From NCBI RefSeq assembly GCF_046773475.1, contig NZ_CP177239.1, forward strand, positions 1,550,001 to 1,614,000: a stretch of DNA of 64,000 bases, written 5' to 3'. This document shows positions 50,573 through 58,368 of this stretch, piece by piece (within the stretch, counting starts at the first letter, position 1; each line of letters starts with the position of its first letter). The stretch comes from Nitratireductor aquimarinus (lineage in GTDB: Bacteria; Pseudomonadota; Alphaproteobacteria; Rhizobiales; Rhizobiaceae). The position numbers and the translations under genes were made by a program. The notes beneath the pieces were generated by a model, which ran no database searches, was not told the DNA's origin, and was given only the letters and a program-made list of their open reading frames with translations.

Positions 50573-51727
50573 ATGGAACAGATGACCAGAGCAGATACGG
50601 CCGCCTTCAATGGCGGTGGCGCCGCGGTGGCCAACACGGTGATCGACCGGTCCGGCATCCGCATCGATGCCGAACGCCGGCGCGGTCGTGCCGCAGGCAT
50701 CAACCCGTCGGGACGTTACGAACCGGTGTCGCGGCATGTCTTCGATGATGGCTGGGGTTCCATTGAGGAACTGCCGCCCTTCAAGACCGAAGTGCAGGTG
50801 GAAAAGCCGCGCACCATCATCACGCGCAACAGCTCGCCGGACATTTCCTTCGACCGGTCCATCAATCCGTATCGCGGCTGCGAGCATGGCTGCGTCTACT
50901 GCTTCGCACGCCCCACCCACGCCTATATGGGGCTTTCGGCCGGGCTCGACTTCGAGGCAAAACTGTTTGCCAAGCCGGATGCCGCCCGCCTTCTGGAGCG
51001 TGAGATCGCAAAGCCCGGCTATGAGCCGCGCACCATCGCCATCGGCACCAACACCGACCCCTACCAGCCCATCGAGAAGAAATACCGCATCATGCGCGAG
51101 ATTCTCGAAGTGCTGGAGGCGCACAAACATCCGGTCGGCATCGTCACCAAGTCTGCGCTCGTCATGCGCGACATGGACATCCTCTCCCGCATGGCCGAGC
51201 AGGGGCTGGCCAAGGTCGCACTCTCCGTCACCACGCTCGACCGCAAGCTGGCGCGCACCATGGAACCGCGTGCCGCCACCCCGTCGCGCCGGCTGGAAAC
51301 GGTGCGCGCGCTGACGGAGGCAGGCATCCCCACCTCCGTGATGATGGGCCCCGTCATTCCCGGCCTCACCGATTGCGAGATCGAACGCATTCTGGAATCG
51401 GCGGCGACCGCCGGCGCGCGTGAGGCGGGTTACATCATCCTGCGTCTGCCGCTGGAGGTGAGCCCCATCTTCAAGGAATGGCTGCTGCGCCATGCGCCTG
51501 ATCGTTATCGCCATGTCGTTTCGCTGATCCGCTCCATGCGTGGCGGAAAGGATTACGACGCCCAGTGGGGCAAGCGGATGAAAGGCGCCGGCCCCTATGC
51601 CTGGCAGATCGGTCGCCGGTTCGAGATCGCCGCCAAACGGCTTGGCCTCAATCAGGAGAAGCGCCGGCTGAGGAGTGACCTCTTCACCCCGCCCACACCG
51701 GGAGGCGAGCAGCTCATGCTCCTCTAG
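50573..51727 (+). CDS. PA0069/Rv2578c-like radical SAM protein (SplB-related)
   Basis: 384 residues. The radical SAM cysteines are Cys103, Cys107 and Cys110 (RGCEHGCVYCFARPTH); ITRNSSPDISFDRSINPY precedes them and GTNTDPYQPIEKKYRIMREIL follows. The family belongs to COG1533, with distant similarity to spore photoproduct lyase; its activity is unknown. A LexA-type box lies about 108 nt upstream of the ATG, suggesting a DNA-damage role. The ATG has a TGGAG-containing leader. Confidence 0.92.
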   Translation: MEQMTRADTAAFNGGGAAVANTVIDRSGIRIDAERRRGRAAGINPSGRYEPVSRHVFDDGWGSIEELPPFKTEVQVEKPRTIITRNSSPDISFDRSINPYRGCEHGCVYCFARPTHAYMGLSAGLDFEAKLFAKPDAARLLEREIAKPGYEPRTIAIGTNTDPYQPIEKKYRIMREILEVLEAHKHPVGIVTKSALVMRDMDILSRMAEQGLAKVALSVTTLDRKLARTMEPRAATPSRRLETVRALTEAGIPTSVMMGPVIPGLTDCEIERILESAATAGAREAGYIILRLPLEVSPIFKEWLLRHAPDRYRHVVSLIRSMRGGKDYDAQWGKRMKGAGPYAWQIGRRFEIAAKRLGLNQEKRRLRSDLFTPPTPGGEQLMLL

Positions 51728-51916
51728 GTTCCCTTGCGTCCATTGCAGCGCCACCGGACCCGCCTCCCCACATGATTACCGCCGCGCTCCGGCGCGGCGC
51801 AGAAATCCCGTCAGGCTTTGCATCCCCGTGGGCCGACGGAAGCTTCCCGGCTTTTCCGCCCCTTGCGCCGGGAAGACCTTGCGGAGAATCGGAACCGATG
51901 CGAGCATCGCCGCACC

Positions 51917-52660
51917 ATGGCTCGTACGCGTTCCGATTCTCCCACTCTCTTCGACCTCCCCGTTCGTCCCGATTTCCAGATGGAAGCGGCACTCATGCGC
52001 GAAGGCATGGCGCCTGTCGCCGGTCTGGATGAGGCCGGCCGCGGCCCGCTTGCCGGTCCCGTGGTGGCCGCCGCAGTCATTCTGGATGGCAACCGGCTGC
52101 CCGAAGGGCTGGACGATTCCAAGCGTCTCTCCGCCGAGGCGCGCGACCGTCTCTATGAGAACATTCTGGACATGGCGGTCAGCGTGTCCGTCGCCTCTCT
52201 TTGCGCGACCAGCATCGACGAAACCAACATTCTGCGCGCGAGCCTTGAGGCCATGCGCCGTGCGACTGCCGGTCTCTGCGTCACGCCGCTCTTTGCCCTT
52301 GCAGACGGGCGCGATGTGCCGCCCGGCCTCTGTTGCCCGGCGCGCGCCGTCGTCAAGGGCGATCAGCGCAGCCAGTCCATCGCCGCAGCCTCCATCGTCG
52401 CCAAGGTCACACGCGACCGCATGATGGGCCGGGCAAGCGAAATCGCCCCGCCATATGGTTTCGAGGCCCATATGGGTTACGGCACCAAGCGACACCGCAC
52501 GGCGATCACAGAGCACGGCGCAGTGCTTCGCCTCCACCGCATGACCTTTGCGCCCCTGCGCGATCTGAACGCGCCCTCGCCCTCCTCAGAGAGGCGAGAC
52601 GCCGATCAGCCACTCATGGAGCCCGGCGACAAAAATTCCGTAGATCGCGAGCCCGCCTAA
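51917..52660 (+). CDS. rnhB: Ribonuclease HII
   Basis: 247 residues. Removes ribonucleotides from DNA. The acidic site begins with Asp38 and Glu39 (GLDEAGRGPLAGPVVAAAV); LDDSKRLSAEAR and AAASIVAKVTRDRMM are also family motifs. ATG 51917; the upstream in-frame stretch is not conserved. The C-terminal 25 codons are antisense to the end of the nnrU gene and read PSSERRDADQPLMEPGD, unlike other RNases HII. Confidence 0.94.
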   Translation: MARTRSDSPTLFDLPVRPDFQMEAALMREGMAPVAGLDEAGRGPLAGPVVAAAVILDGNRLPEGLDDSKRLSAEARDRLYENILDMAVSVSVASLCATSIDETNILRASLEAMRRATAGLCVTPLFALADGRDVPPGLCCPARAVVKGDQRSQSIAAASIVAKVTRDRMMGRASEIAPPYGFEAHMGYGTKRHRTAITEHGAVLRLHRMTFAPLRDLNAPSPSSERRDADQPLMEPGDKNSVDREPA

Positions 52661-53155
52661 AACTGCGACCGCATCCCCGGCCCATCCGCCGGGTACCTTC
52701 GCAGACGAACTGACGGGACGCGCAAGCGCCGAACGCCAGTCTATGACCGCCCACACCAGAAAACCGCCGAACAGGATCACATCGGCAAACGTGCCGTTCG
52801 CCATCAGATGGGCCAGCGCCCAGAGGACGGTCGCCACCAGCATGGGATGCCCCACGGCAGCCCTGATGCGGCTCGGCACATAGGCGGCAATCAGCAACGG
52901 AAAAACCGGCAGAAGCACGAGCAGCGCCACATGCCGCAGCGCAAGCGGCGGCGCATAAACCAACCCCGGGTCCATGCGCGCCAGCCCATAGCCCCAGACG
53001 ATGAGCGCAAAGCCTGCGAGCGATACTGCCGTATAGGGCAACAGCCAGGCGTTTTTGCCCCGCTCCGCCATCACCCGGGCGCGCATCTCCGGCGCAACGA
53101 TCCGCAGCGAATGCACTGCGAGGAAAAGCACCAGTCCAGCCACCAGCACGGTCAT
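52586..53155 (-). CDS. NnrU family membrane protein
   Basis: 189 residues with five or six hydrophobic segments. MTVLVAGLVLFLAVHSLRIVAPEMRARVMAERG and GHPMLVATVLWALAHLMANGTFADVILFG (the HPM...AH pair) are NnrU hallmarks. NnrU is linked to nitric oxide/nitrite metabolism in denitrifiers, but no nitrite or nitric oxide reductase genes are nearby, so its job here is open. Overlaps convergent rnhB by 75 bp and is divergent from the TetR gene. Confidence 0.9.
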   Translation of the reverse strand: MTVLVAGLVLFLAVHSLRIVAPEMRARVMAERGKNAWLLPYTAVSLAGFALIVWGYGLARMDPGLVYAPPLALRHVALLVLLPVFPLLIAAYVPSRIRAAVGHPMLVATVLWALAHLMANGTFADVILFGGFLVWAVIDWRSALARPVSSSAKVPGGWAGDAVAVLGGLAIYGIFVAGLHEWLIGVSPL

Positions 53156-53185
53156 GCGTATCTCCGTTTGCGCATCTCAGTTCAG

Positions 53186-53202
53186 TTAGATACTATAACT
53201 AA
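53186..53202. promoter_or_regulatory. Candidate TetR operator between nnrU and the TetR gene
   Basis: TTAGATACTATAACTAA is an imperfect 17-bp inverted repeat (outer TTAG/CTAA, inner TA/TA) in a 70-bp, very AT-rich gap between divergent starts. It overlaps TATAGT, the likely nnrU -10, and a TATTAT facing the TetR gene lies beside it. Confidence 0.5.
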
Positions 53203-53225
53203 AATTATTATCTGTAACGGACAAT

Positions 53226-53966
53226 ATGAAACCTGCCGACGATATCCCCACGCTGACCCGCAAGGAGATGCAGCGCGCCGCCACATTCCGCGAGATTCAC
53301 GACATCGCCCGCGCCCTGCTGGTCGAGCAGGGCAGCGCTGCCGTCACCATCAATGCGATCGCCCGCCGCATGGGCATGAGCGGCCCTGCCCTCTACCGCT
53401 ACCATCCAAGCCAGGCGGCCCTCATCGAGGCGCTCCGCAGGGAGTTCTTCAACGAGTTGGTGGCGCATATGCGTCAGGCCGCATCACTACCACATGCCGA
53501 CACGCCTGCACGCCGTCTCGGGGCCACATGCCGCGCACTGAGAGGCTGGGCGCTTGATCATTCGGCCGAGTTCGGTTGGCTGTTTGCAAGCCCGGTGGAG
53601 ACGAAAGGCGATGCCGCCGCGCCCCTCTACGATGACGCGGCAAGCTGCGGTGCATTTGGAGAGGTGTTTCTCGAACAGGTTGCCGAGATATGGGAGACGC
53701 AGCGTTTCCCCATTCCGAACCTCGACGACATGCCCCCCGTTCAGGTGGAGCAGCTCATCGCCTTCAGCGAGAAGAACGGGAACATCCTGCCGCCCGACGC
53801 GGCGCATGTTTTCCTAAAATGCTGGATCCGCCTCTATGGGCATCTGTGCATGGAAGTGTTCGGGCAGATGGCCTTCGCCTATACGGACATGGAGCCAGCC
53901 TTCGAGGAATGCCTGAGCGAGCTCTGCACGCTCCTCGACGTTCCCTATGAACCCGCCCCCGTGTGA
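53226..53966 (+). CDS. TetR family transcriptional regulator
   Basis: 246 residues. N-terminal helix-turn-helix (FREIHDIARALLVEQGSAAVTINAIARRMGMSGPALYRYHPSQAALIEAL at about 22-71) and a C-terminal dimerisation domain with RLGATCRALRGWALDHSAEFGWLFASPV, as in the TetR_C WHG type. Divergent from nnrU with a shared palindromic site, so it probably controls nnrU and itself. Followed by a bidirectional terminator. Confidence 0.9.
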   Translation: MKPADDIPTLTRKEMQRAATFREIHDIARALLVEQGSAAVTINAIARRMGMSGPALYRYHPSQAALIEALRREFFNELVAHMRQAASLPHADTPARRLGATCRALRGWALDHSAEFGWLFASPVETKGDAAAPLYDDAASCGAFGEVFLEQVAEIWETQRFPIPNLDDMPPVQVEQLIAFSEKNGNILPPDAAHVFLKCWIRLYGHLCMEVFGQMAFAYTDMEPAFEECLSELCTLLDVPYEPAPV

Positions 53967-54075
53967 TCTTTTTACGGCCTGTATGCCGATGAGAACGCAC
54001 GGCTTGTGAAGGCATCCGCTTCCCGCACCTGCCCGACCGGAAAGCCCTCCACCGCCCTTCAGAATTCTGCACAAA

Positions 54076-54107
54076 CAAAAACGCCGCCGGAGACCGGCGG
54101 CGTTTTT
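54076..54107. terminator. Bidirectional intrinsic terminator
   Basis: A perfect 10-bp stem ACGCCGCCGG / CCGGCGGCGT with a 3-nt loop, flanked by TTTTT on the plus side and an A-run before it (T-run on the minus strand). It ends both the TetR gene and the F0 ATP synthase operon. Confidence 0.9.
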
Positions 54108-54130
54108 GAGATTTCGTCTGGAAAAGCCGA

Positions 54131-54610
54131 TCAGTTCAGCTTCGCCTTAACGTCCTGAAGCGAAGCCTTGAAGAGATCGCCACTGGTCTTGGCGTCCACC
54201 TTGTCGGCCAGAACGGCGCGAGCTGCTTCCACGGCCAGATCGACGGCGCTTGCGCGCACTTCGTTGACCGCATCCACTTCAGCCTGCTCGATCTTCTGCT
54301 CGGCCAGAGCGGTCCGGCGGGCGACATACTCGTCCGTCTTCTGCTTGGCTTCCTTGACGATCAACTCGGCCTCGTGCTTGGCGGCGCTGACGATGTCCTG
54401 CGCCTCCTGCTCGGCTTCCTGCCGCTTGCGCTGGTATTCGGCGAGCAGCTGCTGCGCGTCTTCACGCAGCTTGCGCGCTTCGTCCAGCTCGTTGCGGATG
54501 CGCTCGGCACGTCCGTCGAGCGCGCCGTTGATCATTCCCGGCACCTTGAAGTAGGCAAGAACGCCCAGGAAGATGATCAGGGCAATAAACGCCCAGAATG
54601 TCGCGTCCAT
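54131..54610 (-). CDS. atpF: ATP synthase F0 subunit b
   Basis: 159 residues. N-terminal membrane helix (FWAFIALIIFLGVLAYFKVP), then a long charged coiled-coil stalk (residues 30-145) that connects F0 to F1. Last gene of the atpI-B-E-b'-b operon, followed by a terminator. The ATG follows the b' stop by 9 nt. Confidence 0.95.
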   Translation of the reverse strand: MDATFWAFIALIIFLGVLAYFKVPGMINGALDGRAERIRNELDEARKLREDAQQLLAEYQRKRQEAEQEAQDIVSAAKHEAELIVKEAKQKTDEYVARRTALAEQKIEQAEVDAVNEVRASAVDLAVEAARAVLADKVDAKTSGDLFKASLQDVKAKLN

Positions 54611-54619
54611 GGCCTTCTC

Positions 54620-55201
54620 CTACTGCTTGACGGCCTTGACGGCAGCTTTCGCTGCAGTCGTGTCGAGCCGGCCGCCGACCAGTTCCTGAACGATGGATGC
54701 CGCCGTGTCTTCAGCGATGGCGCCCACGTCCTTCATGGCCGTTTCCTTGATCGAAGCAATGCGCTCCTCGGCTTTGGCGAGCTTGGCATCGAGATCCTTC
54801 TCGATCTGCTGACGCTCGGCGTCCGCTTCCACCTTTGCGGCGTCGCGGGCTTCCTGACCGATGACATTGGCTTTCTTGCGAGCGTCGGCGAGTTCCTGCT
54901 CATAGGCAGCAACAGCCTGATCCGCCTCTTCCTTCATCCGCGCAGCCTGGTCGAGGTCCTGGGCAATGCGGTCACGCCGCACTTCCAGAATGCCGCCGAT
55001 ACGCGGCAGCACAACGCGCTTGAGGAACAGGTAGAACAGCCCGAAAGTGATCGCCAGCCACAGAATCTGCGACGGGAATGTGGACGAATCGAAGGGCGGG
55101 AAGCCAGCTTCGTGAGCGCCTTCCGACGCCACGCCGGTTTCCGAATGGGTCGCTTCCGCGGCGTCCTGCGCCGAGGCTGCGAATGCCGATGCCACAAACA
55201 T
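54620..55201 (-). CDS. ATP synthase F0 subunit b'
   Basis: 193 residues. An N-terminal Ala/Glu-rich stretch, one membrane helix (SQILWLAITFGLFYLFLKRVVLP at about 44-66) and a coiled coil. The b/b' pair forms a heterodimeric stalk in alphaproteobacteria and cyanobacteria. It differs from b in the longer N-terminus, which may be a cleavable leader (MFVASAFAASAQ). Confidence 0.93.
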   Translation of the reverse strand: MFVASAFAASAQDAAEATHSETGVASEGAHEAGFPPFDSSTFPSQILWLAITFGLFYLFLKRVVLPRIGGILEVRRDRIAQDLDQAARMKEEADQAVAAYEQELADARKKANVIGQEARDAAKVEADAERQQIEKDLDAKLAKAEERIASIKETAMKDVGAIAEDTAASIVQELVGGRLDTTAAKAAVKAVKQ

Positions 55202-55266
55202 TGTCTACCTCTCTTAAAACCGGCCGGACGCCCTTGAGCGGCCGGCCACGCACGCGAATGGCGCGC

Positions 55267-55491
55267 TTAGGTGAAGAGGAGGAGCAGAGCGATGAGCAGC
55301 GAGAAGATGCCGAGTGCTTCCGTCACGGCGAAGCCGAAGATCAGGCGGCCGAACTGACCGTCTGCTGCCGACGGGTTGCGCAGTGCGCCCGAGAGGTAGC
55401 TGCCGAAGATGTTGCCGAGGCCGAGTGCTGCACCAGCCATGCCGAGACAGGCGATACCGGCGCCAATAGCCTTTGCTGCTTCTACTTCCAT
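55267..55491 (-). CDS. atpE: ATP synthase F0 subunit c
   Basis: 74 residues, two-helix hairpin. GAGIACLGMAGAALGLGNIFG is the first helix with the GxGxG packing motif; the proton-binding carboxylate is Glu58 (FGFAVTEALGIFSLL). The loop RNPSA is conserved. No sodium-binding Gln/Glu pattern is apparent, consistent with a proton enzyme. AAGGAG lies 7 nt before the ATG. Confidence 0.97.
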   Translation of the reverse strand: MEVEAAKAIGAGIACLGMAGAALGLGNIFGSYLSGALRNPSAADGQFGRLIFGFAVTEALGIFSLLIALLLLFT

Positions 55492-55537
55492 TTTGAAACT
55501 CCTTGTAATCGCGGATTTGCGTGTTTTCTTCAGACTT

Positions 55538-55551
55538 GGCGGAAGACCGCC
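55538..55551 (-). other. Intercistronic hairpin between atpB and atpE
   Basis: GGCGG and CCGCC with a 4-nt loop within the 128-bp atpB-atpE spacer. The spacer is long for this operon and may adjust the high translation of subunit c; no promoter is obvious. Confidence 0.4.
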
Positions 55552-55619
55552 GGTGAAACCTGTTTTCCTCTACCCGCCCTTTCAGGGCCGGAACGAAGCC
55601 AGTCGTTGGAACCTCTTGA

Positions 55620-56369
55620 TCAGTGGCCGGGATGGACGGCGTCGTTCAGATACATGCAGGTCAGGACGGCAAAGACGTAGGCCTGCATGAAGGCGACGAG
55701 GAACTCGAGGCCGGTAATCGCAACCGTCATGATGAGCGGCAGCACGGCACCGGCGGCTCCGGCAACGCCGAACGCACTCAACGAAGTGACGAAGCCGGCG
55801 AATACCTTGAGCGTGATGTGACCGGCCAGCATGTTGGCGAACAGACGAACCGAAAGGCTGACGGGGCGCGAAAGGAACGAGACAATCTCGATCAGCACCA
55901 CCAGCGGAACGACAACAGCGGGAACCCCCTGTGGCACGAACAGCTTGAGGAAGCCGAAACCGTGTTTCAGGAAGCCGTATACGACCACGGTGCCGATCAC
56001 CAGAAGCGCAAGCGCAAAGGTGACGATGATGTGGCTGGTCACGGTGAAGAAATATGGGAACAGGCCAAGCAGGTTGGCCATCAGGACGAACATGAAGATG
56101 GAGAACACGAACGGGAAGAACCGCATCCCGTGCGATCCTGCCGAATCTCTCAACATGGACGCCACGAATTCGTAGGACATCTCCGAGATCGACTGCAGCC
56201 GGCCGGGCACCAGGCCGCGGCTGGAGGTCGTCAGGAAGAGAAATGCGCCGGCGGCAACCACCGTCGCAACCATGAAGGCGGAGGAGTTGGTAAAGGAGAA
56301 ATCCAGTCCGCCGACCTCAATCGGAATCCATTTGGAGATCTGGAACTGATGGATCGGATCGTTGGCCAC
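55620..56369 (-). CDS. atpB: ATP synthase F0 subunit a
   Basis: 249 residues, about six membrane segments. The essential arginine is in SLSVRLFANMLAGHITLK, and the C-terminal GLEFLVAFMQAYVFAVLTCMYL completes the proton half-channels. GTG start at 56369 (VANDPIHQF) with GAGGGGG upstream. Second gene of the operon after atpI. Confidence 0.96.
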   Translation of the reverse strand: MANDPIHQFQISKWIPIEVGGLDFSFTNSSAFMVATVVAAGAFLFLTTSSRGLVPGRLQSISEMSYEFVASMLRDSAGSHGMRFFPFVFSIFMFVLMANLLGLFPYFFTVTSHIIVTFALALLVIGTVVVYGFLKHGFGFLKLFVPQGVPAVVVPLVVLIEIVSFLSRPVSLSVRLFANMLAGHITLKVFAGFVTSLSAFGVAGAAGAVLPLIMTVAITGLEFLVAFMQAYVFAVLTCMYLNDAVHPGH

Positions 56370-56408
56370 CTGGACCCCCTCGCTTCTATAATGGCGCTCT
56401 TGCGCCGT

Positions 56409-56762
56409 TCACTTCTTCTCGGGATTCTGCCCGCTCTGCGACGAGCGAACCCCGAATTCAGCAATTTGTCCTGACGAACGCAGGACATTAAGAACCCCTG
56501 CCCCAAAACCGAGGAGCAGGAAAATGATAAGCCCCCAGGGCGACGTTCCGGCAAAATGGTCGATGCCCCATCCAAGAGCAGCGCCGACACCAACGCCGGC
56601 AATGAACTCGCTGGATAGTCTGAGCGCCTGTCCGACGCCCGCCATATCGCCCTTCGTCTTCCCCTCGTCGCCGTCCCGCGATTCCGGCCGTTTTTCTGCG
56701 AGTGCCTTCTCCAGATCCGCGCGCCGGCGTTCCAATTCGTCCGGCTGATCCTTGTTGGCCAC
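56409..56762 (-). CDS. atpI: ATP synthase accessory protein AtpI
   Basis: 117 residues. A charged N-terminal helix (DELERRRADLEKALAEKR) and two membrane segments (FIAGVGVGAALGWGIDH and LIIFLLLGFGAGVLNVLRS). AtpI helps assemble the c-ring. GTG start at 56762 with GGAG 6 nt upstream. First gene of the operon, behind a good promoter. Confidence 0.92.
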   Translation of the reverse strand: MANKDQPDELERRRADLEKALAEKRPESRDGDEGKTKGDMAGVGQALRLSSEFIAGVGVGAALGWGIDHFAGTSPWGLIIFLLLGFGAGVLNVLRSSGQIAEFGVRSSQSGQNPEKK

Positions 56763-56818
56763 CGCAATCTCCGTACCGGGTTTGCTGGTCAGCGGCTATC
56801 CGCTTGAAAGTCGCGCGC

Positions 56819-56847
56819 AACATAGTGAGCGCCCTCGCCCCAGTCAA
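56819..56847 (-). promoter_or_regulatory. Promoter of the F0 ATP synthase operon
   Basis: Minus strand: TTGACT (56842-56847) and TATGTT (56819-56824) with 17-nt spacing, giving a leader of about 50 nt before the atpI GTG. Confidence 0.7.
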
Positions 56848-56952
56848 GCCGCTGTTGCAGCCATTCACAAAGGCGAAAAGGCATTCAAAAACAATGCGAT
56901 GATTTGCTGCGACAATGCGCGCAGCGCCAAATGGCGCGCTGAGAACGGGAAT

Positions 56953-56986
56953 CGCGGCGGGTCATCGGTAAATTCCGCCCGCCGCG
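56953..56986. other. Large inverted repeat between the SleB-like gene and atpI
   Basis: Perfect 9-bp arms CGCGGCGGG / CCCGCCGCG separated by 16 nt; AGCGCC/GGCGCG near 56928 is a second small stem. It follows the wall-hydrolase stop on the minus strand and may terminate that gene, though no T-run follows. Confidence 0.5.
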
Positions 56987-57008
56987 CGACCCCGTTTGAA
57001 AGGCCGGA

Positions 57009-58199
57009 TCAGTTCCAGCCGCCGCCATAAGTGCGGTAGAAAATGTGCTGCCCGATCTTTTTCATGCGCTGCATCGCGCCCGCCCAGCGGGGGTGCACAT
57101 AGGTCGCGTGGTAATGGGTGGAGGAGCCAACCTCCGGCAGCCAGATCTTGCCGGCCGTCGTCGCCATCGCCACGTCCTGCGCGGTCTTGAAGTGGCCCGG
57201 GCTCTTCACCCGGTCACGAATGCCGTCGCAGGCGAAGGAAAACTGGCAGCGATTGCGCCATTTCTCGTTCTGATAGACAACGCCACAAATGCTGTTCGGA
57301 TAGGTGGGATTGCGCACGCGGTTCAAGATGACCTGCGCAACGGCGGCCTGTCCCTCGACCGATTCTCCGCGCGCCTCGAAATAGATGCCGGCAGCCAGAC
57401 ACTGCTGCTCGCGGTCCGAAAACACTTCGGCAGGCAGCGGGCTGCGCGCCCATGGATGATCCTTGGCGCTGACCGGCGGAATGAAGCGGCCACCCTGCGG
57501 CTCTTCCTCACGCAGAATGCTGGCGAAGGGCGAGGCCTTCGCATAGTCCGGCTCCGGCGGCGCGTAGGCGGTCGCCAGAATGTCGGCGCGGTCATTGTTG
57601 ACCAGCGCCGCAATCGCCCGCGGCATGTCCGGATCGGCCTTCCTGTCGCGCTTCATGTAAAAGGCGGAGGCGATGCGCACCTCTTCGCCCTGAATGTCCG
57701 GCTTCACGAAGGCCATCAGCTTCTGGTCGGCCTTCGGCTGCTCCAGAAGGAAGCTGGTTTTCTCAAAAATCGTGCCCGCCTCGAACAGGCGCGGCGGCTG
57801 AACCGGCATCACCTGCACCAGACGGCCGGTCTTGTCGGCGCGGTTGATGCGCGCCTCGTCCGGCGTCGTGCCGGTGAACCCCTTCTTGCCGCGAAACGCC
57901 ACCGCGCCAATGCCAGGTGCAGCGATGCCCGAGCCGGAAATACTGCCCGTCTTCAGATCGCCGTCAATGAAAGGCATCTCGGCCTGATGAATGGAACCGG
58001 CTACCGATTTCTCCAGATAGGCGGCCCAGCGCGGCGCCGCACTCTCCTCTCCAGAAACCAGCCCGGCTATGTCCTGATGTGCGACCACGCCCGGAAAGCC
58101 GATCCAGAACCCTAGCGCCACCACTGCCGGCGCGAGAAGCGAACGTGATTCTCCATCCGCTTTACGCGGTACATTTCCTGTCCGACGAAGCACCCACAC
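57009..58199 (-). CDS. SleB-type cell wall hydrolase
   Basis: 396 residues. An N-terminal membrane/signal segment (LLAPAVVALGFWIGFPGVVA at about 20-40), a long linker, and a C-terminal Hydrolase_2 domain (about 265-394) with the glutamate region YFEARGESVEGQAAVAQVILNR and HYHATYVHPRW. Members are lytic transglycosylase-like enzymes acting on peptidoglycan. GTG start at 58199; the GTG at 58193 has better ribosome spacing and is equally possible. Two TTAACCA boxes lie 41 nt upstream. Confidence 0.88.
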   Translation of the reverse strand: MWVLRRTGNVPRKADGESRSLLAPAVVALGFWIGFPGVVAHQDIAGLVSGEESAAPRWAAYLEKSVAGSIHQAEMPFIDGDLKTGSISGSGIAAPGIGAVAFRGKKGFTGTTPDEARINRADKTGRLVQVMPVQPPRLFEAGTIFEKTSFLLEQPKADQKLMAFVKPDIQGEEVRIASAFYMKRDRKADPDMPRAIAALVNNDRADILATAYAPPEPDYAKASPFASILREEEPQGGRFIPPVSAKDHPWARSPLPAEVFSDREQQCLAAGIYFEARGESVEGQAAVAQVILNRVRNPTYPNSICGVVYQNEKWRNRCQFSFACDGIRDRVKSPGHFKTAQDVAMATTAGKIWLPEVGSSTHYHATYVHPRWAGAMQRMKKIGQHIFYRTYGGGWN

Positions 58200-58239
58200 T
58201 CTCCGCTACGCAACTCGACCCAATTGCAAAAACCATAAT

Positions 58240-58264
58240 TGGTTAACCTTGATCACTGGTTAAC
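58240..58264 (-). promoter_or_regulatory. Paired CtrA-type boxes upstream of the wall hydrolase
   Basis: TGGTTAAC occurs at 58240-58247 and 58257-58264, read on the minus strand as GTTAACCA twice, 17 bp apart. TTAACCA(T) is the CtrA half-site of rhizobial cell-cycle genes. The rest of the gap to der (58265-58368) shows no other signal. Confidence 0.5.
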
Positions 58265-58368
58265 GCGGTCGAATGCGTGCCCGCAGGCAGACACAGGCAG
58301 CCAAGAAAAAACGGGCCCTGCCATGCAGAGCCCGTTCAAAAACCTTGTGATGTGGCGTCACACCGCTC

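Noticed and set aside
54131..56762. Missing F1 genes interpreted as a degraded ATP synthase locus
   Set aside because: In Alphaproteobacteria the F0 and F1 genes are normally in separate operons; this operon is complete with promoter and terminator.
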